From the NCBI GenBank assembly GCA_008638375.1, contig CM018048.1, forward strand, positions 53,168,347 to 53,232,346: 64,000 bases of DNA. Direction: 5' to 3'. Below are positions 36,977 through 47,884 of the stretch, piece by piece. Source of the stretch: Nyssa sinensis (taxonomy: Eukaryota > Streptophyta > Magnoliopsida > Cornales > Nyssaceae). The notes beneath the pieces were generated by a model. The model was given only the letters and a program-made list of their open reading frames with translations. It searched no databases and had not been told where the DNA came from. A program made the translations under genes and the position numbers. Every line of letters starts with the position of its first letter. The stretch's first letter is position 1.

Positions 36977-39352
36977 AGATTGGTTGAGGTGTAGCCATTA
37001 CTAGGTTTTGACATATATGTGGTAGCTGTGTATCGTCAAGATGGTGTGAATTTTTATCCATTATTGGCTACAACACTCCTTCCTCTTCTTTCTAGGGTGC
37101 ATCTTCTACAATCGTGGGCAGCATTTCTATGGATTTCTCCTTTTGAGTGTTTTCATGATGTTTTTATATTATATATTGCATGTCAATTAGTGCCTTGCAC
37201 ATTGGGTTTTAAGAATGATTTGTTTGTGGTTCATGATGCTGCAGTTTGTTTTTTCCTTCTTTCTTCCTTTTTTTTCTGTTTAATATGTTTTAATTACCCC
37301 TCTTCCCTGTATCTGGCCCATCTTCAAGCTAAAAAGTTTAGTGGAAAGGGCGTTTTTGACATGTGAAATAAGTGTTGTCTTCTAATTGTTGTGATGTGAA
37401 CATGTAACATTTCATGATCATTGAGCTTTTTGGTACTATCTAACCAAAAAAATTTCCCCATTTTCACTGTTGGAGCTTTAAAATGCGATGCTAATTAAGG
37501 ATTATTTGTACTGCTGCTTGTGTGGATTGTCCTGCTTTTACATGAGTTACTTATATTTCAAATTGTGACAGGTACTCTCAGAAATGGACTTACTTTTTTA
37601 GAGTTGCGTACTAGAAACTGAATGCCACATTAGTAATTTATGGAAAATTAGACATAAGAGATAGTTTATTATCTTGAATCAGCGGTGTTCCTATCAGGTG
37701 AAATACATTTTTTGCCTGCCTGTTTCTTTGGGTATCCATTTATTTATTTATTAAATTAATTATATTTAACATAATTCAAATAAAATATTACTTGTTTCAA
37801 AATTAAAAAAAAAAAACATGTTAAGACGAGGTTTTAAAAATTGTCATGTTCGGTTTATATATTAATTTTTTTTAAAAAAATCTCTATATATACAACTTTT
37901 ACTAATAAATTATATTATATAAAATTAATTTTAAATTTTTTCACATCACACTTATATTATTTTTTTTATAATAATTGTTTTGGCAATAAATTTTTAATTT
38001 ACTTATCAAATTTTTTTTAACTTACTTTGAAAATTAAATATCAGAATTTGAGACGGGATGAGGATATAAACGAAGTCGGAATAAACTTTTAAACAAAACA
38101 AAGAATATAAACGAATTGGAGTTGGAGAAGAGACATTCCGTTCCGTCTTATTATCATTTCTAGGTGAAACAGGTCATAGGATAGGATAAGATAGGATGCC
38201 TCTACCCCAAATTAACTCTCAAATTTCAACGGATTTCACAAAGTTCTTTCCAAACTTATCTCAATAAGGGTACATGTCATCTCTATTCGAAATGGTGAAT
38301 TTTTTTTTTCTTTTCATGAAGCCACTTCAGCTCAGGGAGAATGTTACTGGTTTGGTGAGAATACTATGCCACTAGTACAAACTGTGAAAGTATTTGCCAT
38401 GGATTAAATGCACCATTAAAAAAGAGGTGCACTGTTTGCACTCCAATAATTGGAGGCTTCACAGACGGCAAAATTCCTGACGAGAGTGAGAAGGCAAAAT
38501 TTGATGGGAAGAATAACTACCAGAATAAATTGAATATTTTTTTTCAAATTCAAATTACATTAAAATATAAAATAAATACTCATTTTGACTATCACTGTTG
38601 GGCTACATGTATTGTGGTAGAAACGATTATGAGTATTTTGCCTATCCAAATGGCTACCCCTATTGGAGATACTCCAATATGACAGTAGTTTACTAATTCT
38701 TCCATACTACAACCATTAAGATTTTTAAGTTTAGTATACTTTGTGCCCCATATTTGTAGTAGGTTATTATACCAGCAATAATTTAGTACTGCAAATTTGT
38801 TCATCTTTCCATTCTCGTGTTATATATATATATATATATTGCCAGATTAGCACTAACAATATCACATCACTACAACAACGGTCAAATGCTTGACAACCAC
38901 GTTGATGGTCCATGCTCATCTCATCTCTCTGCCCTCAAATGTTTACAAACCTTCGGGTTCCCCAGTTGCCAACCTCAATCATTTCCAAGTCTGGAAATTC
39001 AGAATGAGAAACAAAACAATCACCTTAAAACAAACACCTAATGCATAGCAGATAATTAGTGTTACAAGATTTCTGGTTTACAACAAACCGTCTCTCCCTC
39101 TAATGATTATACGACGCACCAATATGTCAGTGTTACTAGTTTAGTTAAAAAAAAAAACAGAACTACTTCTTCAAGTTTGTTTCAATTTAGCTTTTATCAC
39201 TGCCTGGTCAGTTGCCAAGAGATGGAACCTCGAGGTCTCAGTAGGGAGATCCAGCAATCAACCCTTTACCTTTCTTTCAATATTCATTGTAAAAAGAAAA
39301 CAGTGCTAGCATGTTTAGAAGGATATATAAGTATTATATCCTCTTAACACTC
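36977..39352. other. 3' flanks of the convergent reticulon and AAA genes
   Basis: The reticulon 3' UTR probably extends past 37400; a 115-codon frame at 37019-37366 lies in it and is not convincing. Near 38040-38190 is a diverged copy of the MITE at 34.2 kb. (TA)n lies at about 38821. The two genes converge here with about 2.4 kb between their stop codons. Confidence 0.55.
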
Positions 39353-39975
39353 TTATAAGAAGTACGATAACTGCTCCTCTTTCCTTGAACCTCCTTCCCC
39401 ATACAAATCATTCCACTGCTTCAGATCATTGATAATATATCCCTCAGCTGCAAAACTGGCCGCAACCTGCGATGTTATTTGAAGAATAAAATTGTGTATT
39501 AGCAATAATATTAAATTCTTCCCAACACTTGCAACTAATACAAGTCAAAAATCTTGAATCCAACATAAGTTCCTGGTTATTATATCTAACATTGTGATCA
39601 ATTAAAAGAAGGAAAGAAAATTGAAATAAGAGAATGAAAACTGTAAAACCAACCAGGAAATTTGATCGAAATAAGATAACGAAAACTGTAAAACCAACCA
39701 GGCAATCTGAAAGGGGCATCAACAGTAAACCTAACATGATACTCAAGGTGAAATCGACCGCCAATCCTAAAAACCCTTATGTGTTTACCCTTCTTATGCA
39801 CCTCTGAAGTAATTGTTGGGATGAGCTGCTGTTTTACATTTTTGGATTTTTTTTTTTTACCATATGCTTTAACTTTTTTTTTTGGACAAATGCAGAAGGA
39901 AGAACTTTCTTGTACAGCATAATGTGGAAAAATGGATAGTGGCTGGTAGAACAGACTCATAAAATGGTTTCATGT

Positions 39976-40015
<40 letters not shown>

Positions 40016-43000
40016 AGTTTTACCTGATTTTTTGCGACCTTAAAGTCCTCCATATTCAACGGTCTGATAGTTATTTCTCTTTCCTCTTCACCTTCTATAA
40101 CTGGAGTGTCTTCAGAATTCTGCCTTTCCTCGGCTCTCCACTTTTTCTCCAGTAAAGTCAATGGATAATTAACAATTCAAATGAAAAACAGAGTCAGGCA
40201 ATACAGGGAAAGGGTAAGGAAATTGTAGAAAAATGAACAGCTTATAACCAATAAAAAACTTACTAGATCTTTCAGCCTTTCTTGCTGTATCAGCTCCCTA
40301 ACTGGCCGGTAAGCAGCTGTTGTGCAAAAGTTCTGTTTTGAACAATTGAGTCTCAGTCAAAATCAGCTAATTATCCATAAAAACATCAATACCAAAATGA
40401 AAACATACAACCTTTAGATCACTTCCACTATATCCTTCTGTCTTAGTCGCGAGCTCCTGAAAATTTAATCCTTTGTCAACTTTTTCTTTTGCCAAGAGAG
40501 TTTTCAGAATCATTTCCCTGTTCTCCACAGATGGTAGGCCGACCATAATTCTGTTCATCACAGTGAGCATCTTCATAACCCGTATAATATTTGCATTGCT
40601 GCTTTTACGAAAACTTAACTAGGACACATAATTGTTTTCATAATCTCTAAATATAATGAAAAGCAATTTATTCTAATCACACCACCTGAGAAAAGAGAGA
40701 TCTAACACACAACTGTATCAAACAGTATATTTGAGATGACTCAAGTTAGGATAACTAAAGCTACATGAGAAGTGGTAACAAAGAAGTTCTATTAATAATT
40801 TCATTTTTTTGAATTCTTTTCATCCCCCAAACCCTGTAAAATTGTATTATGGTGTTGGTACATGAACTTTCAAATATGTGATTCTATCAAGTTCTTTGAA
40901 ATGGCATTACTATGGTGCTTATTTGCAGAATTACCTCCTCTCGAAACGTCTGATAATTGCTTCATCAAGGTCAAATGGCCTATTGGTTGCAGCAAGAACA
41001 AGAATCCTTTCACCCAGTTTTGTCAAAAGTCCATCCCAATGAGTCATGAACTCATTCTTTATCTTTCGCATAGCCTCATGCGCCCGGCTCTTGACCGCTG
41101 CCCAAGCATGCTATCAACCTCATCCACAAATATAACAGTTGGGGAGACTTTGGCTGCAAGAGTGAACAAGGCTCGGACATTCTTCTCATCTTCGCCAAAC
41201 GATTTTGAAGTGATGGTAGACATGGACACATTTATGAAGCTTGCTCCAGCCTCCTTGGCAATGGCTTTCGCCATCGTAGTCTTCCCGGTGCCAGGAGGCC
41301 CAAAAAGCAAAATTCCTCTGCATGGCTTTAAAATACCTCCTTTGAATAGGTCTGGCCTTCGAAGAGGTAGCATCACTAGTTCTTGAAGAGATACTTTAAT
41401 CTCATCCAAGGCACCAATATCAGCAAATGTCACATCAATCTCACTTGCTGGTATGACTTCTGGCCTAATGCGCTTCTCAAATTCATTGTCAGGAGAAACA
41501 TCCTAATACAAACAATAAATAGGAATATCTTAGTGAAAAAAGGAGAACATAGAAGTGACAGAATAAGCACAGTAGACATACAAGATCAACATAGACTATG
41601 CATGAAGTATATTATACTAAGGGTATCAATCTCCATAATTTATTCTTCCTTAGATAGGAAACACATGGGTGGTTTGATTACAGGAAATGCAGTTTGGCAG
41701 GTTGTGGCTGATGAGGCAGGTGGTCTGAACAATACCAATTATAGTTCTACTATAGCTTTAGAGGATACTCCACTGGCACATTTACAAATACATGGGGCCA
41801 CACCGAAAAGAAGGTTAAGATGATAGTTTAGATAGGATAACTTTTCAGCAGCTCTAATGGTGACGAAGTGGCAGAAAATAAATGAGTCGGAATAATAAAA
41901 AAAATATCTCAGGCACAGTATCTAGGATAATAAAATCACCATCATTTTTGATGCTGGGACTGAATTATCACCATCCTTCAATGTGGGAGCTGATGACTCT
42001 GCTTCACTTTGCTTTCAGGGATTGTGCTTTCAGTTTTTGTTTCTGGCTTCATAGTAATGGCAGCTTCCCCTTCTGTATCCTATAATCAATGTAGAAGAAC
42101 AAGAACAGATCACATAAGTAATCTACCTGCTGCATAACTTCAAATTGTCAAATAAGCCTAATTACAACAAACCTTGGAAGGTTGAGTTTTTGCTTGCAGA
42201 TTTAAGGTATCCTTTCCATCAGACTTTCCCTCCTGGAATTCACTTAATCCATGGGACAAGCTATTTCATCGCCAAAACATTAAATCAACAAAGCTTCAAT
42301 AGTGAGGAAACCATCAAATAATATATATGCTAATCCAACCTTGCGGATGAAATAATGAGTTTCCCATTTCTGTATTCAGGATCCTTGTTATTCATCAAAT
42401 GATAAGAAATGGCCGATACCACAATCTCTTCTATATAATTCCCAAGAACCATCGTGTCTGCCATGCAGATTGTACCCAGATCATTACAGTCAAGGTCATT
42501 AGCCGTAAGTACTTCAATGATGTGGTTTCGGTTATCCTGATATGGGATCATCTTCAGCATCCTCCTCCAGTTGAGACTTCCAGCTGACAAGATGGGTTTC
42601 ATCTTCCGGAGGCTTGATTTCAATATTGTAAGGGAATAGAGAAGTAAGCCTCTCATCTACTTCTCTGTAGTCATTACCCGGATCCAAAATTCGTGAACCA
42701 AGTATCAGCACCGATCCAGACAATTTCTTCAACATTTTCTGGAACAAAATATATATACTTTGTAATCTAAACAGGAGCTTCTCAACATCCCTAAGATACA
42801 GAACAATAGGATTGGTTTTCGATACTGAAACCAAAACCTGCAGGTGAAATCAAAATTGTTAAGAGTGCAGTAAAAAAGGTATTGGAAACTACATGATTAA
42901 CTAAATATCTAATATTAACTGAAAGATTATCACTGAAAAAATACATGTAGCAAACCACAATTGGCCAACAATTATAGAAAGCACAAATAGTCCAAGGATG

Positions 43001-44518
43001 ATACCTTGTAAAGCGTCTGTATAAAAAGCTTCTCATCAAAAGACCAGCTGGTCGTGCGTTTCAGAGGAACTAAAAATCAGAAATAATTGTAAATGGAATG
43101 AAGAACAACTTAGTTGTTTGTTTAATAACTTTACGGAAATTATCTCCTACTGGTAGCTACCTCAGGTTGATACTAGGTTCATCAGTATGAAAATAGCATT
43201 GCACAAAAAATGCCAATCCAACATTTTGCCTGAACACAATCACCAATTACTACAGCTCTCTTCCTCCACACATTCACACACACTTATATCCGTACATCCA
43301 TACATAAATAGATATGCATAAATATATATATATATATATATAAACACAATTTCTTATCTCTAGTGCTCTATCTCATGTGTGCACAACTCATGTTGCTATT
43401 CTTCGTTCGCAAGGGGGATATAGGCTTATTCATAATTTGTTGGACATCGAGGGAACACTTGGTAAATTTCTTAGAGAAATATAAAAATGAGGGTCTAATT
43501 ATTTGAACAGTTATATTTTGGTTCGATCTGGAATCACATGTTCTTATATTTGAATGTATCATCAACCTTTATGGCATGCCATGTCAGTCCTGATAGTCAT
43601 TAGGTGGAGATTTTAGAATGTTTTACCACTTCTCACTATCAGCCCACTTACTTTAGCAGTACCACAACTTGGATGGTGGAAATTTTGCATTACAACATAT
43701 TTCAAAAAAATATTATTAGATCTGTTTTGCAAAACTTATATGTAACCAATTAGGATAATACCTGCATATTGTTATAGTAAATGGAATTACTATCAATAAT
43801 TGTTCTTTTTAAGATGTAAAGTTCACTGTAAAACCTGAATTTGCAGTAGTGCATTGTGAAGTGAGCTTATTCATATTAGCCGAGGCAGATGCATTTCTAC
43901 GAAGCTTTGGAGGATTAGAACCTTCTGTTCCCCTGCAAATAAAGGCAGAAGACAGAATTAAAAGAAATATCACACAATTGAATGGATAACCAATATTAAA
44001 CAGCTGGCCCCCTCATTTGCATTGTTTTCTATCAAGAACTTTGTAGCAGCCATACCTTGATCCAATATTTACACCACTGCCTTGTCTACGTAATGTGCCT
44101 GTAATAGATTCTTATTAGAGCTACAAATTCAATATGGATAAAGAGCAATCCAATACAAATACCTAAAAATATAGTTTCAACAGTGTCAAAATACATTATG
44201 AAATTACCCACATTGAAATACAAGAAAAACAATTTTCCATAAAAAAAATGCTGAAAATTTCCAATTTTAGACAAAATTTTAGTGTCCTATATCCTAAAAC
44301 CAATATCAGATTTAATTCCACAAGCAGGAGAAATCACAATAAATGCAAATAGAAATATTACAGCAGTTATTAAATTCAGTTCCCCTATATCGTCTCTATT
44401 CTGCAGGCAGGACTCAGGAAGTAAGCACAATGAGTGCATTTAAAGATATTATAGTGGTTTTTAAATTTGCATCAAATTTTTTCATCAGAAAGACACAGTA
44501 AGGAATTATGCATACACC

Positions 44519-44549
<31 letters not shown>

Positions 44550-47500
44550 CGAAAGAATACAACATTAGTGAAATTTAAGTTTAGTTAGGTCATTCTACCT
44601 GACAAGTTAAAATTTAAATTGTTAACAGATCCAACCTTGCCAAATAGCGGAAGCATAAAACCATGGGAGTATGGCATTGAGCATGGTTAAAACTCAACTC
44701 AACTCTACAAAACCTTATCCCAATTATTTGGGGGTTGATTACATGAATCCAGTCTCGTCATTCTTCTCTATTTAAGACTATTTCAATTAGACTACACATT
44801 TTTTTTAACTACTACTACCAAAATTAATTTTGTTCAACTCTAGCATGACTCTCAATATGAACCATGTGCATTTATTGGTCTTTGTTGTACATGGCCAAAT
44901 CACCTTAACTGGTATTCTCTCATTTTATCTCCTAGTTGCTACTCCTACCATCTCACGAATGTATTCATTTTTAATTCTATCTTTTCTTGTCTTACCACAT
45001 ATCTATATCAACATCCTCATTTCGGTTACGCTCATTTTATTAACATATTGCTTTTTAACTGCCCAACATTTTGTTCCATATTCACTAGTGTAATAGCTGC
45101 ATTATAGAATTTACCTTTCAATTTTAAAGGTATATGTCAATCGCACAATATGCCAGATGCATTCCTCCACTTAACACATGCTACTAATCATTTTTTCTAC
45201 TTGACACTTAACATCTCAAAACCATAAAAAAGGGCCAGGTAGAGAAATAAATTTTCTAATGGTACTGCTGAGATAAAGTAAAAAAGAGAATGAGAAAGAA
45301 TCACAAACTGAATGAAAAATTTATAAGATCAGTCATCAGCACATTAAGGCTTTTGTAACACTTTTAATACAATGATACATGATTCATTACAATAAACTAA
45401 TCGATGACTGGCTGAAGAACCAGCATTATCATTGTAAGCATTTCACACATATTAAAAGCAGTAAAAGACTACATGAACGAAGACCTTATAGTTCATTATT
45501 AACAGGGTCACCACCAAAGTCGTTCAATGAATATCCATACAGGCAATAAAGACCAAAATAGGGAATTCACCTCTATGCTACCAGAAAAAATGACTCCTAT
45601 TTGCATCAGTGCCAACATAAACTATTTCACTCTTTCTTCCCAGATAAACCCCTAGATATATAAAAATCACATATGAAAAAGTAGGGGTGCATCACTGAAG
45701 TAAGATGAATCCTCCCCTTATAAATACTGCCATACTGGGAAAAAGGGGTCCACTAGTTGTTACCTTGAGTGGTATCTCCTTACATTCCGAAAGGAGTAGG
45801 TGCAGGGTTCAAGTCGAGGGTGGGATCGGTGCATGTTTCATATAGATACATACACACACACATATTGGAAGGAGGGGTTAATGGGCGATGGATCCCAATG
45901 CCCATATAGATCTTTGGGGTGAGAACATAATGATCACATAATGAGAGAAAGAGGGTTAAAATGAGATGAACAAGGAAAATTCAGAGTGCATGCCCACATT
46001 CCCTAGTCATGTACAAAAGAATAATTAGAATGTGGTTCTCAAATCATAAAATTGCCCAGCTTCACAAGAAGAGCAGCAAATATTCTTGAATCATACCTTT
46101 GGTTTCCTCCCTTGGTTGAAGCATCGAAAATGATCCAAATACTTCAGAGATTCGCTCCAATGTTGTTTCTGAAATAGACCTTTTGAAAGACTACAAACAA
46201 GATCGAATTTAGCAAAAGAAATAACCGCCATAAAGTTCAGTTGTTGTCACATCTCACCAATGATTTTCTTTGCGAGAGATGAACATAAAGAGAAAGTACA
46301 GTAATCACATAGAAAAAATGCATACTTTTACATCCAGGCTCCACAGATTAAGAGACAAAAACTTGATTTGACAGCATTTGTCCCAACTCTTGGGCTCAAA
46401 GGCCTCAATATTGGCGCACCTAATATCATATGCAATACAAAAAGAAACATCTGCACATGCACAGGACAAGTTTGGAAAACTTACTGATTCTTTGTTGGCA
46501 GCTCCATATTTACTTTGGATCTGTAGAAAAAAAAATCACTACAAACATTAGTACAGGTTGGAATTGAAGAAAATTGCAACCCATGAACTCACCTTCAATG
46601 AAAAGTCAATTGCATCTAACAACAGCAACTTCGCTTCAAAGTAATGAGCTAAAGCCTTTGCAAGAATTTGCTGGTAGAGTTCTTCAAAATGTGAAATATA
46701 GCAAAATTAAATTTGGTGAAAAAGTAAATAAAATAATATCAATAACTCAAGCTAGAACAACATATTTCAAATAACCAACCAGTATGTCCTGAGAGCAAAA
46801 TAGTTCTACTTGCAGGAGAAAGGTTCCTTGTGTGTTTAGAAAAGTCAGCTTTCTTCAAGTGGACAAATGCAGCACTTGTCAGTAAGACCCTTGTCTGTTC
46901 ACTGCCGGTGTCATCAACAAAACAAAGACATCAGCATTTAAGTAAGAGGATGAGAAGAGAACAAATTAAACATCAAATATCTTGACTTAAAGCATCAAGA
47001 TATCATTCATGGATTAATTGTGAAAAATATGCACAATATTGCACTTCTTTCAAAAGAAATAAGTAATTTAATTCATCACTTCAGTATTTTCAACTTGGTC
47101 TAGTTGACAAATGACAGTAAAATAGCATATGCAATTCACATGTGACTAATCACTAATACTTGTGTTAACTTCTACATTTGGTGTGCATATTTAAGAGTTA
47201 TAAAACCCACATTCCGTACGTACTACATAGCAGTTGAATTTGAAAGAGTAAGTTGCAGAGAGCTGATACGAATTGAGCTCGAATATCCAATCAACTGAAC
47301 AGTACAAATTGACCATATTACAGTTGACACTGTAAAACACACATGTAAATATTGACTAATTCTGATGTCTGCAACCTTTTCTCTACATTGCATATCAAGA
47401 ATTTTTAGTTTCAAGGGAAACATCATAGTCCATGCAGTAGAAGAATATGTCTCAGATTCACATTATAACCACTTCAATAATATCATGAATGCAGTCTTTA

Positions 47501-47853
47501 TGTTTCTCCCTTTTGGTCATTATCACATGCATCCCAACAAACAACATGCAGGTTAAAAAGTATGTCTAAATGGAGGTAAATTAAAAGAAAAGATGGCACT
47601 CATTCCAAGAAGACACTTGTTTAGAATAATGATACAATTAAGGACCTAACACTTGAAGCAAATCATGCCAAAGTAACCAAGGAAATGGAGATGTTAAGAT
47701 CCTTACAACAATAAAAAGGACCTGAACTTTTGTAAGAGAGTACAATTGTTAATGATTTTTTTTTAAAAAAAAAAAAAGCCAAAAGCTGTAATTCAAAAGA
47801 AAATATGAAGCTCAATTGCTCATACCAAAAGTATTCAATAAAAGTACTAGTAC

Positions 47854-47884
<31 letters not shown>

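Noticed and set aside
37019..37366. Open frame of 115 codons after the reticulon stop
   Set aside because: It lies in the probable 3' UTR, has no ATG in good context and no known domain.
40862..41386. Plus-strand open frame of 174 codons
   Set aside because: It is antisense to the highly conserved AAA exon 12, so it is a shadow.
45790..45830. tRNA gene suggested by a B-box-like GGTTCAAGTCG
   Set aside because: No cloverleaf or acceptor stem can be drawn; at best it is a SINE fragment.
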